Source: Symsagittifera roscoffensis (taxonomy: Eukaryota; Xenacoelomorpha; Acoela; Convolutidae). From it: 64,000 nt of DNA. The notes beneath the pieces are model-generated. The model had not been told where the DNA came from and searched no databases. It saw only the letters and a program-made list of their open reading frames with translations. The DNA lies in NCBI RefSeq assembly GCF_963678635.1, contig NC_087065.1:14948019-15012018 (forward strand). The letters run 5' to 3'. Of the stretch, positions 39,751 through 52,268 are shown in pieces. How positions within the stretch are numbered: position 1 is the stretch's first letter; every line of letters starts with the position of its first letter. Made by a program: the position numbers and the translations under genes.

Positions 39751-42700
39751 ATGGGACAGTTAAATGGTCCAAAAATTCTCCACTTGATAAGTTATTGAGG
39801 TATTCGCGAATGACTTTTTTTCGGGTCTCGGGAACTTTGCTTACAACCCATAATTCATTGTTCCAATAAAAAAGTTGAACGCATAAAATAGCACAAAAAC
39901 AACACTGACTTATGTACATGTGAATGAATTAGGCATGAATTGTTTGATCACGCCAACAGCGCGCCATGTCTTCTTTGCGTTCGAAATTGAACATAGCGCC
40001 AACATTTATAGCGCTTTACAACAGTGTAGTTCGGTGGCGAAAAAAATGCAAGAAATTTAAGATGTGTGAGTACCAGAGCTAGTCGTGCAGTTGAGGTGGA
40101 ACATCATTAACATAAAGTTTAATTTTCACTGAGATTTTAAAACCGTAAAATTTTGTTTCGCCAATCTCTGGTAAAAATATGATTTATACTGACGCAAGAA
40201 AATCTGTTGAAGGACTTCGCTACTTTTTTTTATAACATGCGTTTTAGATTCAATTTCGATTTGAATTGGGGTCGGGATATCTTTGCTTAACTAACAAAGA
40301 GAAGGGTAAATCAGGAGAGTAAAATAGAAGGAATAGGAGCTTTCTTTTTTTAAACTTTCTTAGTTCTTTCTTGCAGTCCTGTGATGGAAATATCTAAACT
40401 CGATTAGTTCAGGCAAATGAGTACTTGCGGTAGATTCTAATTTTGTATCATTTTTGTAAATGAGGAAAATCTCATTAACTTGAGTATTTAAATTAGTAGG
40501 GGCTCAATATATTAAGTCTGAAGTATTCTAAGGAAGAATTTTTCAATTTAAAAATATAATAACGTATAACTGTCTGTTATAAGAGTTACGAAACATAGTG
40601 TTGTTAGAAATGATTAACATGAAATAAAGAAGCATTGCAAAAAATAAATGGTACAAGTATTTGAAAAAGAGTTACGAAACATAGTGGTTCAAAAGAGTTA
40701 CGAAACATAGTGTTGTTAGAAATGATTAACATGAAATAAAGAAACATTGCAAAAAATAAATGGTACAAGTATTTGAAAACCGCATTCTAAATCTATGCTT
40801 TCAAAACAGCATAGATTCAAAATATCGATGTTTCGTAATTCTTTTGAAGACTTAAATACAGACAGTTATAGATTAAAGAACTGGTTAAATTACAAAAAGG
40901 ATTCCTTATGTTTTTGTGGTGCACACTCTTTGATACATTGCCCTAACCTTTCGTATTGTTGATACGTTTCATGTGAATTCCAATTTCCAATAAAAAACGC
41001 CTATCGACTTGAGATTATACTGTGCTGAAGTTTTTTGTTTTAATTTTAGTAAACTGATTTTGTGGCAGTTATAAGGTTGATTTTCTGTTGTTTTTGTAAT
41101 ATATTTAGCCAAGAAAAAAAAACAAATGGTAAATAAAAACGACTGTTTGTTTCTCAGCACTATTATATAAGTTGAATTTATATTCCAGAAATAAAAAAAC
41201 GCCTAATGCTTTTTCATCAACCGAATTTGTCGCAGTGATATCGTTTCATTTATAGGAGGAAACCTCTGTAGAAGCAGCAAGGAATTACCCTGTAGAAATT
41301 TTTTGTGCAAAAAGAATCCGAGCAGGAGTTGATAGTTCGGTGGCTAAAAATTCGAAGAAAGTTGCCGTATCGAAGAAAGCTGGGTTAGCACCAAAGCTAG
41401 TTTTGCAATTGCGGTAGAATCAACATAACGTTATAATTAATTGTCTCTTTGAAGCTTATCATCAAAAGGTGATAATTTGTAGTATACTGATGCTAGAAAA
41501 CTAGGAAATCTGTTGGAAAAATTTTTCGTGTTCGTCAAGGTATGCGCTTGACAGTGACCTCAATTAATTTGAACTGAATGCCTGAATAATTTGATAGAGT
41601 GCAAATTAGCTTGTAGCAAAATTGAAATTTCCACTAGTCCTCCGATAGACAGTATATATAAGTTACGGTGTCTAGCTCAATTGACATTTTCAGTTCTGGT
41701 TTCGTTCTAACTAATTTCTTGAGGCCGTTTGGATTGAGACAATTTTAAGCGTGCTGATAAGAGTTTCTAATCGATCACTAAACTTCACTGGATGCGCGAG
41801 AAAAACGATGCATTGGTTACTGCGGTATACAAAGCTCATGACCACAGAGGAAGTTAAGACATCGAAAAAGCTAATCTGTTGTGTACGACTAATCTTTATG
41901 AAAAATCATTGGAAAGACATCGGTCGGGTTCAGGTTTCAGACTTTTTAGATCTGTTTTTTTGAAACTGTAGGTATATGAAATTTTTTCAAACTGTGATTT
42001 GAATTTGGGTCGGGATCTTTTTGCTTAGCTGCCAAAATGGTCCATCTTGGTCAGAAAAGCAACATTTGCTATTTGAATATTGTAACAGTTTAAGAGAGAT
42101 AACCAAAAATTGCAGAAATTGGTTTTTAGTGTTGATAAGTTGAAGCCATGATCAAGCAGGCTTTTTACAAGGTTGTCCAGAAGTTCTAGATTTTTGTTGA
42201 GTTTTTAACTGCTGCAGTTATATGGGGAATTTCTATAGAAGATGCGCCTAAAGAAAAAGTTTGGCAGTGCAGTTTTTTAGAAACAAGGATAAGCGTTCCT
42301 CAAAGCCGAACCTTGGAGCGTTATTTCTGGAAGCCACATGATAATTTGAGTAAGGCAATGAGCTTAGAAGATTCAAAGCAAGCCAGATTTTTCCTGCTGA
42401 GAAAATGCACGCACCTTTTTTCACAGAGAGTTTAGTTGACGTTGTAATGAGAGAAGATAGTGGATATTTACATGAAGAATAGAATGTAAATCATATGAGT
42501 CATTTTAAGTAAACTTTAGCTTCATTCTGATACAGTTGAAGATTTTTGATCTTCAACTATTCCTCGCAAACTCCCGTTTCAGTCAGCTGATATCTTCTTT
42601 GCAATAATTGTTTTTTGATTAGATATTCTGTTCCAGAGGGTAAAGCAATGTGACAATTAAATGGTGTTGAGGTATTCGCGAATGACCTTTTTTTCGGGTC

Positions 42701-43860
42701 TCGGGAACTTTGCTTAAAACACATAATTCAGTGTTCCAATAGAAAAGTTGAATGCATATAATAGTAGAGAAACAACACTGACTTATGTACATGTGAATGA
42801 ATTAGGCATGTATCGTTTGATCACGCCAACAGCACGCCATGTCTTTTTGCGTTCGAAATTCAACATAGCGCTAACATTTATAGCGCTTTACAACAGTGTA
42901 GTTCGGTGACGAAAATTAAAAAAAAATGCAAGAAATATAAGATGTGTGAGTACCAGAGCTAGTCTTGCAGTTGAGGTGGAACATCACTAATAGAAAGTTT
43001 AGTTTTCTTTGAGATTTTAAAACCGAAAAAGTTTGTTTCACAAATCTGTGATAATAATATGGTTTATACTGACGCAAGAAAATCTGATGAAGGACTTCGC
43101 TACATTCTTTATAACATGCGTGTTAGATTCACTTCAAAAAATTTGAATTAAAATGCTTGAAAAAATTGATAGAACTTGAAAAGCTTGTAGCACGATTGAA
43201 AATTTTTTGAAAGTTTAAATTGATTAGTTCGCTCTTGCATGCCTATGATGTAAAATTGTAAACTCGAAAAACTTATGCAAAAGACTTATTTTTTTAAAAA
43301 ATGAGGAAGTTCTAGAATATTTTTGTGTGTTTTAATTAATAGGGGCTCAACAAATCAAGTCTGAAGTATTCTAATCAAACAGATATCCTAATGTAGAACA
43401 ATTTTGCTAATTATTAACTGTCTGAGCTTACGTCTCGAAAAGAAATACGGAGCATAATTACCTTGTTTGTAGTTGTTTTTGAATTCTGGTAATTTTTATT
43501 TTTTTGCTGTGATTCTTGACTATAAATTAATGACACTGTTTTAGTGATGCTTGACTATGCTTGACTGTTGTTGTGATGCTTGATTATAGATTCTTGACTT
43601 AATGATTCCTAATAACACTGTTGTTGTGATGCGCTAACTTTCTTTTTTCGCCACATTGCACTAACTTTCTGCGTTTTTGTTACATTTCATGTGAATTTTA
43701 ATTTTCATTAAAAAACTTGAAGTAATTTGCTTTGAGCTTTTTTTTTTATTCAATTTGTCTAACTTATTTTTGTAGTAGTTTTAAAATTTTCTGTTGTTTT
43801 TGTAGTAATTTTAGCCAATTCTTTAAAAATATATATTAGAGATAAAAAAAGCGAAAATTT
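39751..43860. repeat. Tandem array of three diverged non-coding copies (about 1.4-2.9 kb apart)
   Basis: Segment 39751-40252 recurs at 42648-43131. The similarity continues in patches to about 40,530 and 43,373, and to the GTGAATTCCAATTTCCAATAA-like stretch near 40,974 and 43,690. A more diverged copy of the same region lies at about 41,326-42,030. Inside the first copy an 87-bp unit (40583-40669) is repeated at 40695-40779. No coding potential is seen. Confidence 0.75.
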
Positions 43861-46460
43861 TGTTCGTAAAGACCTCTGGTGTGTGTGTTGTTAGCAATGA
43901 AATTGTATTTATTAAATTTTTGTGCTCAGCAAATTTTTCTCTGATGTTTTTTTTCTTAGAAACCATAACAACAACAAAAAATTTTTAAAAATAATGTTGC
44001 GGATTCTGCAACAAATCGGGCTTTGACCTGCTGCAAAATCTGCTTAGAAAACACAAATTACGCCTTTTGAGTTGAAGTAACATTAGACTAAATTGACTGC
44101 AACACCTCTAAAAACGCATATTTTCTGCCAACAGAGGCTTAAAGTTTTAAATCTTCGTCAGTTATGAAGTTCAATTTGAAGAAAAAACATATTCTCAGTG
44201 GTAAATAACTTGTTGCGATTAACTAATTACTTAATCATTTTTTATTGTGTAAAGCCTATATTTTGTGCTGAACAATTCAAATCGTTGAGAGGAATTACAG
44301 GGCAGCTCGAAGCAGTTTCTCGCTTTGACGCATTAAAAACGCCGTCATATTCTACAAGGAGTAGGATCTAGGAGAAAAATAGTGCTGTACCCGGTTTGAG
44401 TTTAAATCGAAACGAACAAAATACGCAAAAATCACTGCCTAATATTGTCTAAAGAATTTCAGGGACACAGAGTTCGTGCATTGGCACGACACAGTGAACA
44501 TGTATTGTGCGACAACGAAAGCAACGGCTTCGCTTATTTCTCAGTCAGAGAGCTCTCTGACGTCACCACGCCATTTTCCCATAAAACTTTGTCAATTGTT
44601 TTTTTTTCAAAGAAGCAAAACTGCCAATATTTTCCCAGAGCTCTCAACTGTCAACCGTGCAATGGTTCAGATCATCCAGCATGTTAACTTAAAAATGATC
44701 CATGATTTTGAAACAGATACTTGGTGCTATATCGGACTCTGCGGAATGAGCTGAAGACATTCCACGCATTTTTGAAACGCTTTTTTTGTTTCCACGCTTT
44801 TTTTGTTTGATTGTCAATTAAAAATCAAACATAAAATTATAGTTCAATCAACCTGAACTAAAACGGAAAGTTTTAGCTTGAAGAAACATTATCAGACATT
44901 TTTTTGATTGTCACTGTTTCACTTGTTTTATAACAAAGCAACTTACAGAAATTTGCATCAAAATGTCAAAAAATCTGCCGAAGTTAAATACAAATGCGAA
45001 CAAAATAGAAATACTTGCAAAGTCAATCACCTCAAAGTTGAATGATCGAGAGGGCAGTCAGAGTACCAATCTTGGGAAGTGTACCCGGAGAGGAATGTGA
45101 AGTAGATCATCGTGGTCATGAGAATAGATCTGGTTGTACAATGGGCAGGATAGCCTTCAATGCATATGTGAGACCATTAGTGCAACACTTTACCACTCAG
45201 CCAGTATTGAAAATGGGTTTGAAGAGACACCTGTTGAAGGAAATGTTTTGGATGAACGCGAGGGACGATTGATCGAGTTACTCAATGACTCGGCAAAAAA
45301 AAACGGAAGGAAATTTGTTCTCCTTGGAAACCTAACTACTGAGAGACACCGAGAAGGGGATCAGCCTCTCGAGAAAACGACGAGGAACGAGGCGATCAAA
45401 AATATTGATAAAAAAAGTAGAAGAATTAACGTTGAAACTTGAAGGAAAAGTTTTTCAGAGGGGAGTCTGGGAAATTGAAAGCCAACCTGGAATCTCCGTT
45501 CAACACAGCGAACGCAGCCCACAGGAGGTGGGTAGAAAATCTAGGTTACACGAGACAAACAGACAAACACGATAGACACAAAAACTGACATCAAGAGCTG
45601 ACCACTGGATAGACCTATTATTGTACCTATCTTTGGGAGGCTGGATCGCATAAGAAATTTAACGAACCAACACAAGTTTTTGAAGATTTTCTTCGCAAAT
45701 CTAAAGACAAAAAGAAAAACTGAGCAAAGTGCACATATTCACGGAAAAAACGGAGTCCAATCTAGTGTCGGCAATATGATTCAACAGTGTGCTCTCCGCT
45801 CATTAGAGTCACTATTAAAACTGGGTCAAAAGTATTTGAAGATCACGGCTATTAGCGTCGAAGTATTTCTGGGTGTTTTGAAACGGAATTATATCGGAGA
45901 GTGAAGAGTAGCCATGGAGTTCAAAAGAAACCTCCAACAGAGGAAAACCTATTTATACTCCCAATTTACAGATTCCGCTTACAATTTGCAGATTTCGCTT
46001 ACACTTTGCGGATTCCACGCATAGTTTGGAGTTTCTGCTCACCGTTGGAGTCTCCTTGACAGCGTAATTTTACCATCCACATATTTTAATTATTGTTTAC
46101 GATTCGGCGGTTTTTGTTGCGGATTCCGCAAAATTGCCTGGGCATGGAGCGTTTTTTATCGATAAAATATTTAAGCTTTGTGAAGAATGCAAATCCGGTA
46201 CTTCGAATTCAGCGTTAGCTCCACATGATTTTATAACTCGTCTTTCAATTGTTAATCTCACTCAACTGTTTTAGCACCTCGGACTCGTGGCTGTTGACAG
46301 GTGCCAGTTAGACAGCACCAAAGCAAAAACGTCAACACCAAAAAACTGATATTGAAATTACACTTGGTTGGCATTCCTCATTACACGTTAATTTCAAAAA
46401 GCATATTGCAAAAAATCAAACTATCAACGAACGCTAAATTTAATCTAAGACAATGCCTAT
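43861..46460. other. Mostly non-coding; weak ORF cluster at 44.4-45.9 kb
   Basis: Overlapping plus-strand ORFs at 44445-44754, 45042-45442 and 45680-45904 are short and in different frames. The one at 45134-45442 is charged and somewhat protein-like, but I recognise no family and see no start context. They may be the remains of an element or gene. A degenerate tandem of about 26 bp with GATTCCGCTTACA-like units lies at 45,960-46,045. Confidence 0.4.
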
Positions 46461-49191
46461 CCTCTCCCTGGGCCGAAGAATTTTTGAGTTTAATTCCGTC
46501 CCGTACTACATACACTCTTTTTCCTCTCCCGGATTTTCCTCCGTTTTCCGAATCTAGTGTTGTTGTCAATAATTACGGCCCCCTTCTTTTCTCGAGCTCT
46601 TTCGTGATTTTGTTTCGTCTTTGCTACTGGCGCCCTGGCTCCAATATGACACTAGCTTCTCTTTGCGTGGTCGGCTCTTTGCGTAGTCGGCCCATTGCGT
46701 GGTCGGCACTAGTTTGTGCCCCCTCTCCTTAGTTCAACTTCGTCGCTCGTTTGCAGAATACCTTAATAGTTTCCCTCCGTAGTGGCCTGTAGAGCAAGTA
46801 CCTGTGCATTCTTTATCTACCCTGGCGTCACAATTGTTTTGCTTCGAAGTGCTCGTCCCCTGTCCGTTTTTTCCCTTTCATCCTCGCTTCTACATTGCAG
46901 GGCAGCAAAGCTCGCTCCTATTCGGATGCGGACTCCTTATCATTTACGTCCGATGTCTTCTGTCGTCTAGTCTCGCTCCTCGTCGCTAGTCATTTAAGTC
47001 CCACGTCGATCTTTTTGCGCAACTCCGTAAATTTAGGCGAGCTCGTAGTGTTCTTCGGGCACCCCTCCTTAGGCACTGAGATACTTTTTTTTAGGCAACT
47101 CAATTTTTCTAGGCACCGAACTGGTTTCTAATGTGATAATGGGCTTAGATTCGTTCGCAATTTTGTGCTTAGATAGCATATACCAGTTATTGCGTTCCTT
47201 GACGCCTTGGTACAGCCGCTCCGTTTTACCACTGGACCTTCCTTTAGCCTTCGAGTTTCCTGCGTCCGCCCAAACCCCTCTCCAACTCGACTAACAACTT
47301 ATCTATCACCCGCGATTGGCGATTTATGTTCTCTGAATCAATTTTTACCCCCTGGCTAATGTTCCAGTTGGTCTAGCTCGTTGTCGCATCTTGTGCTCGA
47401 GGCTCTTCTTTGTCTGAAAAATTAAACTTTTGAAGAATTTCATACTCCCAAATGAGAATTTATGTCGAAGTTTTTTTTGTTAAATGTTGTATTATTGTAT
47501 TGGCTCCACGGCGGTGATGTGTGGGCTTCAATTATAAAAAAATTTTGTGGGGAGTTAATACGAATTGTAGTGCTCCGAGGTCGCGTTTAACCAATGTTTC
47601 CAAGTTCATTGATTTGCGATTTTTGCAAAAGAAAGCACATAATTGTTCAGGCTCCCTCTGGTAAGTTCAGTACATGCGGTGACTTTATGATTATTTACCT
47701 GTGAGTATATTTATTCGATGCCTTCGTCAAAGTTTTTGGTCGCTTTGGAAAAGAAATTAGACCCTTGGTCCAATGAGATATTCCGAGGGTCACCCTGATT
47801 TGTGTTGTAATTGGGTTTTTTACACGATATCTGATTTTGTGCTCTTAGGTATCATCGCCGACTGCCAACGTTAAGTCCGATCGGGAGGTTAACAATATCG
47901 GTCGTAAAAAATTGTAGTCTGTTTGCCCTATGACCGCGCCAACCCAATGGGTTGGCATCACAGGAAATACGTGTGCCCTCAAGAAAATTAAAATGTTTTA
48001 GCTCAACATTGTTAGCAACCTGTTCAGGCTTTGCATTCTGGTAATCAGACAAAATCAAATTTCTTAGCGAGTAGTGGCTCTAAGGGCACAAAAACTGCTA
48101 GTATTCTGCAATGCGGGTAAGTTTTTTAAAAGCTATGGATCGATAAAAAGTTTAAATTGCAAGGCCTTTCCGATAAGCCGTGCAATTACCGAATCCGTGA
48201 TTATCACGGCACGGCTCCGCCTTTCTGATAAGCGGGACTGTTCCCGAATCCGTAATTTTGTAGCCTAAATATTTGCACTCTGATTTGGCAAATTACATTT
48301 TCAATAAGTTGGATGCCATATTCCCTCGATTGAGTTCTTTTAAAATTTTCTCAAGTATCGCAATCTGTGCGATTTCTATACCTTTTCGATGGGTTGGTTG
48401 GTTGTCAAGAAACGCATAGGCATATCGAAAATTGCTTAGGATTTTATCCATGAACCTCAGGAAATCCGCACGCATAGTAGTCAGACCATAAAAACTTATT
48501 TTCAACTTATCTGTGCTTGTCATTGTGCCTCCCATCCAGGAGAAATTACAAGGATTGCTAGTGTCTGTACTTAACGAGGAATGCCCATACGCGTATGTAA
48601 GATTCATGGTCGTGAAGTATACTTCCAGATATTCTCTCACTGACCGTTTGATTGACGAAATCCATGAGTTCTTCAATATTGTGAATGAGGCTATTTTCTT
48701 AAGTTTCCGACTTTATTATTATCATTATTAGCCATTCTCATTATTAAAACTAAATTAATCATTTTCTCCTTTAGACCAAATTTACGTTGGGCGACACGAA
48801 GTATCTATGCAAACCTTCGTTGCGTTTTTCGATGTGCCCTTATGTAGGACGTTTATCAATTTTTTATCAATTTTTTCCTTCAGGGTGATGGGTACTCGCT
48901 TTCTGTTTTGTTGCGCTACCCAATTGAGCAAATACTAAATTACTTACTGAAACGGTCCTGCCATTCGGCCAGGGGCTTCTCCTTGCCAATCTCCGAACTT
49001 TGCTTCCGAGGCTCTTGGATGTTCATCACCCCTACCGCTGTAGATTGAACCAGTTGCAAACCTAGCTGTGACATCAGATCCCTCCCAATGATTGACCGAC
49101 TGCATATCCCGATCATATTGATGTCTGCCTCGGTGGACACCGGTTCGAACGAATGAGCAACCTCATCTTCCCAATTGTTCGTGAAAGGCAA
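46461..49191 (-). pseudogene. Relic of an element-2-type retroelement
   Basis: Pieces of the element 2 family occur in order on the minus strand: protease end with SIIGRDLMSQLGLQLVQ (about 49,040-49,110), RT with YFTTMNLTYAYG and FYGLTTM (48293-48700), RNase H start (47852-48058), integrase core with a DQGSNF-like D motif and CTELT in place of CVERT (about 47,640-47,830), and the basic tail (46,500-47,300). The RT catalytic motif has become FLDN. A purine tract matching the element 2 polypurine tract is at 46461-46472. Parts between RNase H and integrase are deleted. Confidence 0.8.
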
Positions 49192-50793
49192 AACAGCAAC
49201 AAATATGAAAGAAAACTAGCAATCTTGAAGACTCCGCGACAAATATGGCTTTCGGCATTTTGTGGAATCCTCTTACATTTCACTAAATTTCGTTACAATC
49301 CACTACAATTAATCTGCACAGTTTGGACTGGTAATGTTTGTTGTATTCAATAAGGCGGAAGATATAAAATGACGCTGTGTTTTTTTTATATTCGTGTGGA
49401 TCAGATCTTTACCTTATAAGCTGCTGTGAGAAAAAGGTTTTCAACAGTACCAAACCTACTTTTCCTAATTTTTTTTCATTTGTCCCGACTGTTTCGCTTC
49501 CTCAAATTAGAGAATACGCTCTATTTTTGACCAATTAAATTAGACGTGCTGGATGCGCTATGTTTCTGGAGACACCTTTTAACAACTCACAAAATACACA
49601 AATTACATCTGATATGTTGTCTCGCCTTTTTACCGGATAAAATTTCTTAAGCAATTTTTCTTAGCCTCATTAGAAACGTAGATAGTTTTTAGGTATAAAG
49701 AACCTACATTTAAGATTGTTTAATTCAAATAACACGCAACATTCGGTCTGCATAGAAATTTAACACGCAACATTCGTTCTGCATAGAAATTTACACTTCC
49801 AATGAAAAAGTTATTTAGTTGAATCAAGATTGGTCAGAACTCAGAATTTAATTGATATGGTCTTATATACTAACTTGTATACAACTAAAAGTAAAATAAA
49901 TCTAATTCATATGTGGTTCAACTTGCGTTGGATCTTAGCTTGTTCTGTTTGGGGAAAAATCTATGTTTGATCTCAAATTTTTGATTAAATCAAGAAAAAG
50001 AAAAAGGAAAATGTGTTTCCCTAAAGTGGAATTTGTCAAAAGAGGAACAATAAAGAAGATAATCAATTTAAAGTTTGGAGTGAATAAGAACAAGAATTAA
50101 CATCAACTGAGAGTCTACCCAGTTTTCATAACAAAAATCAATAACAATATCAATAATTATCAGAAAAAAACAAAGAATTTTTTTTAACCTTTCAATTTTA
50201 CCATTTCAAACTTTCTAATGTAATAAAGGAACTCAAATTTAAAAAAAAAACAGAAAAAGGCAAGCCGTGTAAAATCTTGAATTGGTGTGCGTTGCATTAG
50301 AATAAAAGTCAATAGATGAATATCATCACAATAAAAATCTTTTTTGAAAAAAATTTGTGTGCGTTTTCTTGGGTTCATTTGTCAAGCCGCTTCAGAAAAA
50401 ATTACTAGCAAAAATTGAAGTGCACACTGAGGATAAAGTTTAGAAAATTTTGCCCGAAAATCACGGGAAAAAGCAAAGATCAAACAAGCTACACAGCGTA
50501 TTAAATCATTTGAAGCATTGATACCAAAAATTAGCTGGCAGAAGAACACCTTCAATCAAGAAAAATCAAGAAGAAGTTGATACTCGCCCGTACCCAACAA
50601 AAGCTTTTGATCCGGATAGAAACTTCATATAGATAATCTAACCCAATTTTTTGTGTATTCTGTACAGAAAATTTTTTTTTTAACTAACACAAGAAATATA
50701 CAATCCCGGGTGACCTACATACACCGAAAATTGTTATGATACAATTCCATACATCGAATGTATGGAAAAATACTATTTATACCATTTCTCAAC
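49192..50793. other. No feature recognised
   Basis: AT-rich sequence with no gene, repeat array or inverted repeat that I can support. A CACGCAACATTCG(G/T)TCTGCATAG segment occurs twice at about 49,733 and 49,763. Confidence 0.5.
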
Positions 50794-52268
50794 TAAGGCT
50801 TCAGATATAAACACAGAATTTTTCAAGAGAAGCCAAGCCAGAAGAAAAATTTCAATGATGTGTGATCTGAATCAGTTTACAAATAAAAGAGGTATCAGAG
50901 AAAACCAATTATAATTTGAGCAAAAAGAAGTAAAACATCGATTAACAAATCAACTGAACAATGAGCTAATCGGTAAAACCAAAACTAACAAAATTCGTTG
51001 CGGAAAGCACACGTCTCATGAAACAGTACTGCGCTGTACAATCCTGAAAACGTTACAATAGTTTTTGTTATTGATCAACGACGACGATTTTGAAACAGCA
51101 AATATTTTCAGCCGTAAACCAGATATCTTGCAGGTATATACACCAAGCACAAGCATGAATATCAGTGTATATTTTAAAGCTAATCTTACAAATTTAGAAA
51201 ATTTTTCTTCTAGCACTTTGGAGAGGTAATTGAAAATGTTAACTTTTATGAGCTTAGGCAATAACCATGAAAAAATTATGATTTGTTTTTTTTTTTTAGT
51301 TTTCCTTGTTCCAAATTGTTTCAATTGCAAGCTAGGTTCCATTTCTACTCTTTTTTAGCATTGATACAGCAAAGTTTTGAGCAAACATCGTACAACAAAC
51401 ATTCTAACAAGTTGTAGTTAAAACCTAGAAAAAGTTCTGATTTCATAAACTAATTTGAGATTAAATGCATCAGTAAATTTCGAAAAACAGTAATAATGCA
51501 ATCTGAAAACGTTGTTAATAGGGAGTTTGCAATTGACCAAATAAATAAACTTCATTCAATTTTAAACAGAAAAATTTCTCTGAAACGTAGCGAAAACAGA
51601 TAATCAAGTTCACCGGACTTTCTTTAAGTATCGTAATAACACTGTACTGTGATGAAAAAACACCAAAACATTTCGAATAAGGCTTGAGATATAAACTGAG
51701 CATTTTTCAAGAGACGCCAAGCAAGAAGAAAACATTCAATGGTGTGTGATCTGAATCAGTGTACCAATAAAGAAAGGTATCAGCGAAAACAAAACATAAT
51801 TTGAACAAGTAGGAGTAAAACCTCGATTGATACATCAAGTGAACAATCAGCTAATCGGTAAAACCCAATTTAAGAAAAATTGTTGCGGAAAGCACACGTC
51901 TAATCAAACAATTCATAGTGGATTCTAAACCGCGATGAACAATCCTGAAAAAAAGTGTTAAAACTTTTTTGTAATTAATCAACGACGACGATATTGATAC
52001 AGCAAATATGTTCAGCCGAAAACCAGCTATCTTGCAGGTATAAACCCCAAACATAATCGTGAATATTAATGTATTTTTTAGAACTAATTTTACAAATTCA
52101 GAAAATAATTCTTCTGCCACTTTGGGAAAGGAATTGAAAATGTTAACTTTTATGAGTTTAGGCAATAACCATGAAAAAATTATGATTTTTTTTAGTTTTC
52201 CATGTTCCAAAAAATTTAATTGCAGTCTCAGCTACGTTTCTACACTTTTTTAGCATTGATACTGCAAA
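50794..52268. repeat. Direct duplication of about 580 bp
   Basis: Segment 50794-51372 recurs in the same orientation at 51678-52268, with perhaps one in eight to ten bases changed and small indels. ORFs on the minus strand of both copies (51016-51342 and 51851-52210) are similar to each other but contain frame differences. The unit has no recognised protein or RNA. It could be an old terminal repeat pair, but the 305-bp interior is too short for an LTR element. Confidence 0.8.

Noticed and set aside
45134-45442. Possible non-LTR reverse transcriptase remnant
   Set aside because: A weak resemblance of one short stretch (MGRIAFNAYVRPL, in the adjacent frame) is not enough, and no RT catalytic motif is nearby.
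50794-52268. The 580-bp direct repeats as LTRs of a small element
   Set aside because: The interior is only about 305 bp, with no primer site, polypurine tract or coding sequence.
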